From positions 1 to 64,000 of the forward strand of contig CALGAP010000008.1 in NCBI GenBank assembly GCA_937958995.1: a DNA stretch of 64,000 nt, written 5' to 3'. Both the position numbers and the translations under genes were made by a program. Below are positions 19,502 through 27,340 of this stretch, piece by piece. Position 1 is the stretch's first letter. The number at the start of each line of letters is the position of its first letter. Source of the stretch: an uncultured Chitinophagaceae bacterium. GTDB lineage: Bacteria; Bacteroidota; Bacteroidia; Chitinophagales; Chitinophagaceae. Under the pieces are notes generated by a model. The model made no database searches. It saw only the letters and a program-made list of their open reading frames with translations, and was not told the DNA's origin.

Positions 19502-22027
19502 ATGATCCAATTGAAAACCGGTGGTATAGTCCTAAGTCTTGTATTGTGCTTACTGTCTGTTCAGCCCGGCTTCTCGCAATCTATTCTGCTGAAAGGGGTG
19601 ATAAAAGATGCGCATAGTGATGAACGCATTCCTTTCGCTTCAATGGAATTCCAGAGAGATAAGAGCGGCAAGTTGAGCGATTCGGCCGGCCAGTTTAGCT
19701 TCCGCTTCGACCGATGGCCTTTCGACGATACCCTCGTGATTACTTATGTGGGCTACCAACGGTTTGCACTGGCAATGGATTCCGCCCTGCTGGCAACTGC
19801 CGTTAACAATGTGGTGGACCTGTCTATCATGCTCGAACGGGCACGGTATGAGGCCGTGGTGGTGAAAAGAAAAATTGACCGCGGACTATTGATGTGGCGG
19901 CGCATCGTGCGGCGCAAACCGTATAACGACAGGTACCGGTTCGACAATTTCTCGTACGAACTATATAACAAACTCGAGATCGATATCAAGAATATCAGAA
20001 AAGAGAAGCTCGAGAATTTCCCCGTGATCCGCAAGTTTGGTTTTGTTTTCAACAATATCGATACCACCGAAGAAGGCAATACCTTTCTGCCCGTGTATCT
20101 CACCGAAGCGATCTCTGATTATTATTACCAGAAATCTCCACGAAAACGGCGCGAGGTTTTTAAAGGGGTAAAAACAATCGGCGTCAACAACGAAAGTGTG
20201 TCGAAGTTTTTAGGAGGAATGGATCAGAACATCAACTTCTACAGCAATTTTATTCCGGTATTCGATAAGGAGTTTATCAGCCCGCTCAGCGATAATGGCG
20301 ATAACTATTATCGCTACCAGGTGCTGGACACGCAGTATGTGAACGGGCGGCGACTGATCCACATGATGTTTACGCCCAAACGTCCCGGGCAAAACACTTT
20401 CGAAGGTGATTGCTGGGTGCATGATACCACCTGGGCAATACAGAAAATGAATTTGCGCCTGGGAAAAGACGCCAATATCAACTACGTTGACAAACTGAGC
20501 CTGGTACAGGAGTTTACCCTGATAAACGATACCACCTGGTTTCTAAGCCGCGATAAATTCGTGGTGGATCTTTCGCTCACCGGTGGTAAAAAAGCCATCG
20601 CAGCCATCGGGCGAAAAAGCACTACGTACAGGAATATTGTGGTGAATGATTCTTCGGTTACGAGAGAACTGGCGAAAAACAAACTCATCGAAGAAACCAT
20701 ACTTCCCGAAGAGGCGCACCAGGCGCCGGATAGCTTCTGGGTGCAGTCGCGGCACGAAGAGCTGAATAAAAATGAACAAGCCATTTACAAGACCATCGAT
20801 ACGCTGCTGGGTCTGCCGGAATTTAAGCGGGTAACACGCCTGGTGAATTTCCTTGCTACGGGCTATCTCGATGTGGGCAATTACCAGATCGGTCCGTGGT
20901 ACAACTGGGTTACGGGAAATGTGCATGAAGGTCTGCGCACACGTTTCGATTTAGGCACCAACCGGTTTTTCCATAAAAAACTTATCCTGCATGGTTATCT
21001 CGCCTATGGTTTCAAAGACAAGGAAGTGAAATACCAGGCCGATTTCATGTACCTCTTCAACCGCAAGCCGCGCACCTATATCTCCGCATCATGGAAACAC
21101 GATTTCGACCGCGCGCAGCAATATTATGATGAGATCAGCCAGGACAACATCTTTGCGTTGGCCATTCGCAAGAACGGTGTGCCTATCAAATTCATGATGT
21201 TCGATGATAAACGCATTGAATTTTTCCGCGACACACGCAGCGGATTTTCTACCACCGTCACTGCCATGCATAAGAAGTATGAGCCAACGCTCAATCTTCC
21301 GCCCAAGCATTTGTTCATGAACGGCGATGCCGATTCTTCGATCCGCGCCACTGAAATTTCTGTTCGATTCAGGTATGCCTATCTCGAAAAATTTTTGGAA
21401 AATACCTTTTATCGTTACAGCCTCGGCAGCGATTATCCAATCATCGAATTCCGCTATACCATAGGTTTGAAAAATGCTTTGAAAAGTCGATACTCATATC
21501 ATAAAATATCAGGCGGCATTTCAGATTATGCCGATATTCCCCCGCTCGGCACTTTATACTACAATGCCTTTGCGGGCCGCACATTTGGTAAAGAGCTGCC
21601 CTATATGCTGCTCGACATTGCGCCGGGCAACGAGTTGTATTATTACAACCGCTATGCGTTTAACCTGATGAACCGCTATGAATACCTGCATGATCGTTAT
21701 GCCGGTATCAATATCGAACACAATTTCGGTAGTGGTATTTTCCGTTTTGTTCCCGGGTTGCGCAAACTAAAATGGCGCCAGTTCTGGAGTGTGAAAGCCT
21801 TATGGGGAAGCCTAAGCGAAGAAAACCGGGAATTCAATATGCCCGCCAGTTCTGATTACAAATTCGAATCACTCGATGGAAAAACCTACCTGGAAGTCGG
21901 CACGGGCATCGACAATATTCTCAAATTATTCCGTGTAGATTTTGTGTGGCGCGTATTACCCACTCCATTGCCTGAAGAGCGCGTGAAGAAATTTGGCGTG
22001 TTTGGAAGTTTCAGATTATCGTTCTAG
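19502..22027 (+). CDS. DUF5686 family outer-membrane protein with carboxypeptidase-regulatory-like domain
   Basis: 841 residues with a signal peptide (about 1-25, ending GFSQ). Residues about 28-110 match the carboxypeptidase D regulatory-like beta-sandwich seen at the start of many Bacteroidota outer-membrane proteins (LKGVIKDAHSDERIPFASMEF ... LVITYVGYQRF). The remainder is the DUF5686 region, rich in alternating aromatic beta strands and ending in FGSFRLSF, which suggests a C-terminal barrel with the terminal aromatic residue. It has no TonB-dependent receptor plug, so it is not a SusC protein. The function is unknown. Confidence 0.8.
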   Translation: MIQLKTGGIVLSLVLCLLSVQPGFSQSILLKGVIKDAHSDERIPFASMEFQRDKSGKLSDSAGQFSFRFDRWPFDDTLVITYVGYQRFALAMDSALLATAVNNVVDLSIMLERARYEAVVVKRKIDRGLLMWRRIVRRKPYNDRYRFDNFSYELYNKLEIDIKNIRKEKLENFPVIRKFGFVFNNIDTTEEGNTFLPVYLTEAISDYYYQKSPRKRREVFKGVKTIGVNNESVSKFLGGMDQNINFYSNFIPVFDKEFISPLSDNGDNYYRYQVLDTQYVNGRRLIHMMFTPKRPGQNTFEGDCWVHDTTWAIQKMNLRLGKDANINYVDKLSLVQEFTLINDTTWFLSRDKFVVDLSLTGGKKAIAAIGRKSTTYRNIVVNDSSVTRELAKNKLIEETILPEEAHQAPDSFWVQSRHEELNKNEQAIYKTIDTLLGLPEFKRVTRLVNFLATGYLDVGNYQIGPWYNWVTGNVHEGLRTRFDLGTNRFFHKKLILHGYLAYGFKDKEVKYQADFMYLFNRKPRTYISASWKHDFDRAQQYYDEISQDNIFALAIRKNGVPIKFMMFDDKRIEFFRDTRSGFSTTVTAMHKKYEPTLNLPPKHLFMNGDADSSIRATEISVRFRYAYLEKFLENTFYRYSLGSDYPIIEFRYTIGLKNALKSRYSYHKISGGISDYADIPPLGTLYYNAFAGRTFGKELPYMLLDIAPGNELYYYNRYAFNLMNRYEYLHDRYAGINIEHNFGSGIFRFVPGLRKLKWRQFWSVKALWGSLSEENREFNMPASSDYKFESLDGKTYLEVGTGIDNILKLFRVDFVWRVLPTPLPEERVKKFGVFGSFRLSF

Positions 22028-22145
22028 AATCTCGGGTTAAATCAACATCAGGACCGGGAATCTCTGAATATTCAACAAATTCGTCCGTGCAATCCGCGGC
22101 GATCCTTCCCATCCGCGTTTCATCCATTCTTTCCATTCCGTGATT

Positions 22146-22177
22146 AAAAAAAACAGGGGCGATTTGAAAACCGCCCC
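22146..22177 (-). terminator. rho-independent terminator of the candidate small RNA
   Basis: On the minus strand a GGGGCG / CGCCCC stem is followed by TG and eight T residues (22146-22153). No protein gene ends just upstream of it on that strand. Confidence 0.7.
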
Positions 22178-22243
22178 GCGGGTCATGCCCTCAAAGCTAA
22201 TGCAATGACCCCTATTTAACAGTGATTAGAATCTTTTCGTCAA
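22146..22243 (-). ncRNA. candidate small RNA, about 98 nt
   Basis: A minus-strand unit bounded by a TACTTTTG promoter element (22248-22255) and a T8 terminator (22146-22177). The body contains a hairpin of GGGTCAT (22180-22186) with ATGACCC (22205-22211), extended by a GC pair across a bulge. No ORF longer than a few codons spans it. I do not recognise the family. It could be a trans-acting sRNA or a small structural RNA. Confidence 0.5.
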
Positions 22244-22247
22244 GTTG

Positions 22248-22255
22248 CAAAAGTA
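22248..22255 (-). promoter_or_regulatory. -7 promoter element (TACTTTTG) of the candidate small RNA
   Basis: An exact TANNTTTG match on the minus strand, five bases before the proposed RNA start. No TTG is evident at -33. Confidence 0.4.
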
Positions 22256-22530
22256 TAAAATATACACCGTATGGCACGGAGTTTTTCTACGTATTCACGT
22301 TTTAACCGTCCAAAATACACTTATTTACCAAACGGCTAATATAAGTAAATGCTAAATCGTTTACGTACTTATTCTCAAAGGTTCAAATGGCGGGAAATGG
22401 TCTCGATATGACTGCAAAATTAGAACAAAATCAGACCTGGAATATGACTTAAGTTATAATCAGTACAAACTCGGTTAAAATAGATCAATTTTCTCAGCGT
22501 CCCTGCAAATAACTGCGGGGCACAGCATTC

Positions 22531-22564
22531 CCACCGTCGCCCGGCACAGACCGGGCTCCGGTGG
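22531..22564 (-). terminator. strong hairpin downstream of the DUF4399 gene
   Basis: CCACCG (22531-22536) pairs with CGGTGG (22559-22564), and CCCGG (22540-22544) with CCGGG (22551-22555). It lies 31 bases beyond the DUF4399 stop. It lacks a T-tract, so it may stabilise the 3' end or terminate only weakly. Confidence 0.4.
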
Positions 22565-22595
22565 CAATCGTTTGAGTTGCGTAATTAATACACGC

Positions 22596-23102
22596 TTATT
22601 GCACAGTCACATTGACCGAAGTAGCAAGCCTGCTGCCATAAGAGCGGTGAATACCGTCGGCATACTGCAGCGTGAGTTTGTACTGACCAGGACTGAGGTT
22701 CAGCTCGGCTGAAGTTTGCGCCTTGCCATAGTGTAAATGGGTACTGTCCATGGGAATTACAGTACCGGCTGGCAGCGAATCGAGATTGATCAGGATATGA
22801 TGGTGGCCTGAAGCTTCCTTGATGGCCCCGGCGGTATCGAGCCCGATACCTTCAACGCCCATTTCCACTTTGAAAGGCGACTTCACCGTTTCACCATCCT
22901 TGAGATTAACAAAGAAAACGCGTGCTCCGTCGGGCACCGCAGGCAAAGGAGCCACTTCACCAGTAGATAACGCTGCATGTGCTGTATGACCGCTGTCACC
23001 CGCTGACTCCAATGGCGCAGCATTTTCAGTCTTATCACCAGCATCATTACAGGCAAATAAAACCGCAATCAACAAAGCAGAAATAGAATAGAGTATTCGC
23101 AT
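22596..23102 (-). CDS. DUF4399 domain lipoprotein
   Basis: Exported protein of 168 residues from the ATG at 23102. A lipobox ends in LLIAVLFAC near residue 18. The mature part opens with a low-complexity linker containing histidine (DSGHTAHAALS). Then comes the DUF4399 fold: VFFVNLKDGETVKSPFKVEMGVEGIG, SGHHHILINLDSLPAG, THLHYGKAQTSAEL. The His-rich segments (SGHHH, HLHYG) suggest a metal site, but none is established. An excellent promoter precedes it. Confidence 0.85.
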   Translation of the reverse strand: MRILYSISALLIAVLFACNDAGDKTENAAPLESAGDSGHTAHAALSTGEVAPLPAVPDGARVFFVNLKDGETVKSPFKVEMGVEGIGLDTAGAIKEASGHHHILINLDSLPAGTVIPMDSTHLHYGKAQTSAELNLSPGQYKLTLQYADGIHRSYGSRLATSVNVTVQ

Positions 23103-23123
23103 AAATAGGATTTTAAGGTGAAG

Positions 23124-23153
23124 CAAAGCTAGGGAAGATTAAAGAATGAACAA
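23124..23153 (-). promoter_or_regulatory. DUF4399 gene promoter (-33 TTG, 19-base spacer, -7 TAGCTTTG)
   Basis: TAGCTTTG at 23124-23131 (minus) with TTG at 23151-23153, exactly 19 bases apart. This is the best match to the Bacteroidota consensus in the window. The ATG follows 21 bases downstream. Confidence 0.7.
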
Positions 23154-23260
23154 GGAAATTTGAAAATGGAAGTCTGAAATGACCAGGGATGGTGTTGAAG
23201 TTGCGGATGTTTTCGAGTGTTGCAGATGATGAGATCGGCGCGCTTGCCAACGAAATACAA

Positions 23261-23292
23261 TTTTTGCTATTGCAGGAAATTACGATAGTTTG
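23261..23292 (+). promoter_or_regulatory. probable promoter of the RidA-like gene
   Basis: TTTTTG at 23261-23266 is followed 19 bases later by TAGTTTG at 23286-23292, one base short of the TANNTTTG consensus. The downstream leader contains the 14-mer shared with 19391-19404. Confidence 0.4.
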
Positions 23293-23362
23293 TAGGAAGA
23301 AATGGCGGCCGAAGGTCCGTTCTTTATGATTGGTACCTGGCCGCGAAAAAAAACTCAATCAC

Positions 23363-23878
23363 ATGAGAAGGATAACCGCTTTCACTGCTATGCTCCTTTT
23401 CTGCCTTGTTGCAATTGCACAAGACGCTGAGCAAAAACTCAAGGAAAAAGCAATTGTATTGCCCACCCCTTCTTCACCCATTGCCAACTACGTAAACGTG
23501 GTGCGCAGCGGCAACCTGCTTTTCCTGGCTGGCAAAGGTCCCACCCGCGCCGATGGCACGCAGGTTACTGGCAAGGTAGGTAAAGACCTTACTATTGCGC
23601 AGGGTTATGAAGCGGCGCAAATCGTTGCCTTAAACCACCTGGCGGTGCTCAAAGCAGAGCTCGGCAATTTGAACAAGGTAAAGCGAATCGTGAAAGTATT
23701 AGGCATGGTCAACTGCGAATCTAACTTTACTGAACACCCGAAGGTGATCAATGGTTACTCAGATTTTATGGTGGAGATTTTTGGTGAAAAAGGGAAACAT
23801 GCTCGTTCAGCAGTGGGCATGGGTTCACTGCCGAATAATATTGCGGTGGAGATTGAAGTGATTGTGGAAGTGGAATAA
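23363..23878 (+). CDS. exported RidA/YjgF family protein
   Basis: 171 residues from the ATG at 23363. A signal peptide (MRRITAFTAMLLFCLVAIAQ) precedes a RidA fold. RidA proteins deaminate reactive enamines and imines; this is the longer YjgF subgroup (IANYVNVVRSGNLLFLAGKGP, GYEAAQIVALNHLAVLKAELGNLNKVKRIVKVLG, ARSAVGMGSLPNNIAVEIEVIVEV). The catalytic Arg of RidA corresponds to the ARSAVG segment. The unusual point is the export signal, since classical RidA is cytosolic. It ends one base before the convergent aminotransferase gene. Confidence 0.85.
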   Translation: MRRITAFTAMLLFCLVAIAQDAEQKLKEKAIVLPTPSSPIANYVNVVRSGNLLFLAGKGPTRADGTQVTGKVGKDLTIAQGYEAAQIVALNHLAVLKAELGNLNKVKRIVKVLGMVNCESNFTEHPKVINGYSDFMVEIFGEKGKHARSAVGMGSLPNNIAVEIEVIVEVE

Positions 23879-25087
23879 CTATAAAGTAGCCAGTGCAGCC
23901 TGTATCGTCTCACCCGCTCTCCTGATAAGTTTTTTGGAAATGGTCAGCGGTGGGGCAATGCGCAGGCATTCGGGAGAAAATAAGAACCAGTCCACCAGCA
24001 CCGCAGACAATTCATTTTGCGGGTTGAGGCAGGCCTCAATCACTTTTTTATTGGTTTCAAAGCTGTCAAACTCTACGGCAATCAACATACCTGCCGATCG
24101 CACGGCTCTTATTTTCTTATGTCTGAGGTATTCGAGAAAAAGCTGTTCTTTTTCCTCCACTTTTTCGGCCAGCCTTTCTTTCAACAACACTTTCATGGCC
24201 GCATAGCCCGCCGCGCAACAAACCGGATGACCGCCGAAAGTAGTGATGTGTCCCAGCACCGGGTCGGCCATCAGCAGATCCATAATTTTTTTGTCGGCGA
24301 TGAATGCGCCCAGGGGCATGCCGCCGCCAAGGGCTTTTCCCAGCAACAAAATATCGGGCACCACGCCGTATTGCTCGAAGGCCCATAAGGTGCCGGTGCG
24401 GCCAAAGCCGGTTTGAATTTCGTCGAGCACCAGCAAGGTGCCGGTCTCATCGCAGCGGGTGCGCAGGGCTTTCAGCCAGCCCGCGGCAGGACTATAGATG
24501 CCGCGCTCGGCCTGCACGGGTTCAGCAATCACGCAGGCTGTGCGTTCGGTAATTTTGTCGAGGTCTTCAAAAGAGTTGTAGTCGAGATGGGAGATATCGG
24601 GCAGTAAAGGACGAAAAGCATTTCTCCAGTATTCATCACCCATAATACTCAGTGCGCCCTGGGTGGAGCCATGATAACTTTTATTGAACGCAACAATCTC
24701 CGTGCGGCCCGTGGCGCGCTTGGCCAGTTTCATAGCGCCCTCCACAGCCTCGGCGCCGGAGTTGGTAAAGTAAACAGAATTGAGCGTAACGGGAAGATGG
24801 TCGGTAAGCAGTTTTGCATATGTCACTTGCGGGGTTTCTACCAGTTCGCCATACACCAGCAGGTGCAGGTATTGATCTACCTGCTTTTTGATAGCCTTCA
24901 CCACTTTGGGATGGCGATGCCCCACGTTGCACACACTGATGCCGGCAATCAGGTCTATATATTCTTTTCCATCGGCATCGTATAAAAAGCAGTCTTCAGC
25001 CTTTACCATTTCAATACCCAATGGCGCGGGCGAAGTCTGCGCAAGATGTTGCAGGAATTGTGAGTAAAGCGTACTTCTCGAATGCAT
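23879..25087 (-). CDS. class III PLP-dependent aminotransferase
   Basis: Fold-type I aminotransferase of 402 residues in the acetylornithine/ornithine/4-aminobutyrate group. PLP-binding features are FTNSGAEAVEGA (phosphate site), LVLDEIQTGFGRTG with the cofactor Asp222, and Lys251 in LLGKALGGGMPLG. It is a second class III enzyme beside the argD at 50125, which has the variant ADSVQCGYGRSG. This one keeps the standard motif, so the two probably use different substrates. It lies outside any pathway cluster, divergent from a gamma carbonic anhydrase. Confidence 0.88.
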   Translation of the reverse strand: MHSRSTLYSQFLQHLAQTSPAPLGIEMVKAEDCFLYDADGKEYIDLIAGISVCNVGHRHPKVVKAIKKQVDQYLHLLVYGELVETPQVTYAKLLTDHLPVTLNSVYFTNSGAEAVEGAMKLAKRATGRTEIVAFNKSYHGSTQGALSIMGDEYWRNAFRPLLPDISHLDYNSFEDLDKITERTACVIAEPVQAERGIYSPAAGWLKALRTRCDETGTLLVLDEIQTGFGRTGTLWAFEQYGVVPDILLLGKALGGGMPLGAFIADKKIMDLLMADPVLGHITTFGGHPVCCAAGYAAMKVLLKERLAEKVEEKEQLFLEYLRHKKIRAVRSAGMLIAVEFDSFETNKKVIEACLNPQNELSAVLVDWFLFSPECLRIAPPLTISKKLIRRAGETIQAALATL

Positions 25088-25130
25088 GGTTGCAAATTAC
25101 GGGTTAACTTGTAACCTGAAATAAAATAAC

Positions 25131-25658
25131 ATGCCGGTCATATTACATGTAGAAGGAACTTACCCCAGGTTTGGTAACAATTGCTTTATAGCGCCCAATG
25201 CCACCATAGTTGGCGACGTGATTATGGGCGATGATTGCAGCGTATGGTTCAATGCGGTGATCCGCGGCGACGTAAACAGCATACGGATGGGCAATAAAGT
25301 AAACGTGCAGGACGGCGCGGTGATACATTGCACGTACCAGCGCACGCAGGCCATTATCGGTAATAATGTTTCCATTGGTCACAATGCCATTGTACATGGA
25401 TGCACTGTAGCAGATAATGTGCTGATAGGTATGGGCGCCATTGTGATGGACAGGGCCGAGATAGGCAGCAATTCAATTATAGCTGCGGGAGCTGTTGTAT
25501 TGGAAGGCACTAAGATTCCGCCGGGAACCATTTATGCCGGAGTGCCTGCCAAGAAGGTAAAAGATATTGAGATATCTCAAATCACTGGCGAAATAGACAG
25601 AATAGCAAACAATTATGTGAAGTATGCCGACTGGTTCAGGGACCAGGTAAAAGGTTAA
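25131..25658 (+). CDS. gamma carbonic anhydrase family protein
   Basis: Left-handed beta-helix protein of 175 residues built of hexapeptide repeats (FIAPNATIVGDVIMGDDCSVWFNAVIRGDVNSIRMGNKVNVQDGAVIH in segments). The likely zinc ligands are His in AVIHCT and the pair in SIGHNAIVHG, as in Cam/CaiE/YrdA proteins. Enzymes of this subgroup often lack strong carbonic anhydrase activity, so the activity is uncertain. It is followed by a tiny lipoprotein gene. Confidence 0.88.
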   Translation: MPVILHVEGTYPRFGNNCFIAPNATIVGDVIMGDDCSVWFNAVIRGDVNSIRMGNKVNVQDGAVIHCTYQRTQAIIGNNVSIGHNAIVHGCTVADNVLIGMGAIVMDRAEIGSNSIIAAGAVVLEGTKIPPGTIYAGVPAKKVKDIEISQITGEIDRIANNYVKYADWFRDQVKG

Positions 25659-25738
25659 AATAGGCGACGCTATTGCATTTGCGGGATAATATTTATAGAT
25701 TTAAAAACGTTTTAAACCGTAGATATAATCGCATTCTT

Positions 25739-25906
25739 ATGAAAACAATCCGAGTGTCCCTGCTCCTTTCGGTGTTTGTATTTTCCGTGTATTTACTGAG
25801 CTCGTGCAAAGCGCAATATGGTTGCCCCAGCAATGGCAAAAATGTTGGCGCTGAAAGAATATTGAGCGGGGATAAAGTACCGAAAGCTAAGAAGTTCAGA
25901 TCGTAA
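25739..25906 (+). CDS. tiny lipoprotein, 55 residues
   Basis: The start at 25739 (MKTIRVSLLL) gives a signal peptide with lipobox LLSSC near residue 23. A short mature part follows with a second cysteine (YGCPSNGKNVGAERIL) and a basic tail (KVPKAKKFRS). The in-frame ATG at 25673 would delete the signal-peptide logic. It resembles the product of the gene at 35620 in architecture: lipobox, one further Cys, terminal Arg. The function is unknown. Confidence 0.7.
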   Translation: MKTIRVSLLLSVFVFSVYLLSSCKAQYGCPSNGKNVGAERILSGDKVPKAKKFRS

Positions 25907-25965
25907 ACCCCGGTAGAACGGCTCAATGTTGTTCGTACCGTTTAGATAACCCAAATCCGTTCTTT

Positions 25966-26298
25966 ATGAGCCTGACTTTACGCACAGACTTTGGTTGCAC
26001 AGAGGCAATCATTGATGACGATTGTGGCCTTAAACGTTTCTACGAAGTAGCCAACATTCTTTCCGACGACCTGGATATCCGATTCACCAACAAGGAAGAC
26101 GATTTCGATACCCTTACCTGGAGTTTCATCTACAAGGGTCACATCCTTACCCTTCACTACAACATCTATACAGGTATCAGCATCTACCCGTATAAATTCC
26201 GCGACGCTCCCCGCAAAGACAACGACGCGGTAGTGGAGGTTGCGAAATTTTTGGAAAACAAATTATTGGTTCACCAGGCGAGGAAATACGTGAGTTGA
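25966..26298 (+). CDS. small acidic protein of unknown function
   Basis: 110 residues, no signal peptide or membrane segment. It has a compact alpha/beta look: TDFGCTEAIIDDDCGLKRFYEVANIL, then WSFIYKGHILTLHYNIYTGISIYP and a terminal helix VVEVAKFLENKLL. I do not recognise a family. A clear terminator follows, and rsgA converges beyond it. Confidence 0.6.
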   Translation: MSLTLRTDFGCTEAIIDDDCGLKRFYEVANILSDDLDIRFTNKEDDFDTLTWSFIYKGHILTLHYNIYTGISIYPYKFRDAPRKDNDAVVEVAKFLENKLLVHQARKYVS

Positions 26299-26303
26299 AT
26301 CTT

Positions 26304-26390
26304 GAATTTGAATGTGAATAGTATAAAAATTCCCAGGCCGGTCATGTGTGATCGGCCTTTTTCTTTGTGTACCTATTCATATTCAAATTC
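26304..26390. repeat. inverted repeat flanking a terminator
   Basis: GAATTTGAATGTGAATAG at 26304-26321 is matched by the reverse complement of 26373-26390 with one mismatch over 18 bases. The terminator at 26336-26362 lies between the arms. AAATTCAAATTC units also occur at 26395-26412 and near 60600. Confidence 0.6.
26336..26362 (+). terminator. rho-independent terminator
   Basis: A 9-base-pair stem (GGCCGGTCA / TGATCGGCC, one G-T pair) with loop TGTG is followed by TTTTT. It lies 37 bases after the 110-residue ORF. Confidence 0.8.
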
Positions 26391-26407
26391 CTTGTTCAAA
26401 TTCAAAT

Positions 26408-27340
26408 TCAATATTTCTTCTCATCTATTGACTCAAGGATATTCAAATAGCTAATATACCTCTCCACATGCACCACTCCCTCTTCCAGGCCTTGCTTGAT
26501 GGCGCAGCCGGGTTCGTTGACGTGGAGGCAGTTGTTGAACTGGCAATTGATGAGGAGGCGGGCCATCTCGGGGAAATAGTGGGAGAGTTCCTGGCGGGTG
26601 ATGTCTACCAGGCCGAACTCGCGCATGCCGGGCGTGTCTATAACGCGGCCGCGTAAGGGTGGCGGACAGTCAAACATTTCGGCGAAGGTGGTGGTGTGCA
26701 TGCCCTTGCCGCTCCAGCCGCTCACGCCCTGGGTCTTGAGGCCCAGGCCAGGGAATAAGGCGTTGAGAAATGATGATTTGCCTACACCGGAGTGGCCGCT
26801 GAGTAAGGTGGTCTTATTGTCGAGCAGAGCCTTTATTTCTTCTATGCCGGTATTGTTTTTTACAGATATCAAAAGCACTTTATAGCCAATCTTCGTGTAC
26901 ATGTCGTGCAGCTCTTCATATTTCTCCATCTCCTTCTTTTTGTACAGGTCGGCTTTGTTGAACACTACCATGCCGGGCACATGGTAAGCTTCGCAGGTCA
27001 CCAGAAAACGGTCGATGAAACCTTGTGAAGTGCGCGGCTCTTTTAAAGTGGCAATAATTATGCTTTGGTCAATATTGGCAGCTACGATATGATGCTGTTT
27101 CTTATGAGAAGGCGACTGACGATTGATATAGTTGCGGCGCGGGTATATCTCGGTGATGATGGCGGTGTTTTCGGTTTCGTTTTCTTCTTCCACCTCCACT
27201 TCATCACCTACCGCAATGGGGTTGGTGGAAGTGATGTCATCTATCTTAAAAACACCTTTCATGCGGGCATTCAGCATACGGCCCGATTCAGACTTTACAC
27301 TGTACCAGCTGCCCGTGGATTTGTAGACAATACCTCTCAT
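26408..27340 (-). CDS. rsgA: ribosome small subunit-dependent GTPase A
   Basis: Circularly permuted GTPase that checks late 30S maturation, 310 residues. It has an N-terminal OB fold (SVKSESGRMLNARMKGVFK). The G motifs come in permuted order: NKAD, then GHSGVGKSSFLNAL (P-loop), then DTPGMREFG. The C-terminal zinc knuckle is CQFNNCLHVNEPGC. Its ATG overlaps the batA TGA by four bases (ATGA), so it is the last gene of the moxR-batA operon. Confidence 0.96.
   Translation of the reverse strand: MRGIVYKSTGSWYSVKSESGRMLNARMKGVFKIDDITSTNPIAVGDEVEVEEENETENTAIITEIYPRRNYINRQSPSHKKQHHIVAANIDQSIIIATLKEPRTSQGFIDRFLVTCEAYHVPGMVVFNKADLYKKKEMEKYEELHDMYTKIGYKVLLISVKNNTGIEEIKALLDNKTTLLSGHSGVGKSSFLNALFPGLGLKTQGVSGWSGKGMHTTTFAEMFDCPPPLRGRVIDTPGMREFGLVDITRQELSHYFPEMARLLINCQFNNCLHVNEPGCAIKQGLEEGVVHVERYISYLNILESIDEKKY

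Larger units (their letters stand above)
22028..22595. other. 568-base non-coding region with a candidate small RNA
   Basis: No ORF is supported. It holds the candidate RNA at 22146-22255 (minus). On the DUF4399 side are two hairpins, 22501-22520 (CCCTGCA / TGCGGGG) and 22531-22564. The AT-rich middle (22300-22500) shows nothing I can name. Confidence 0.5.
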
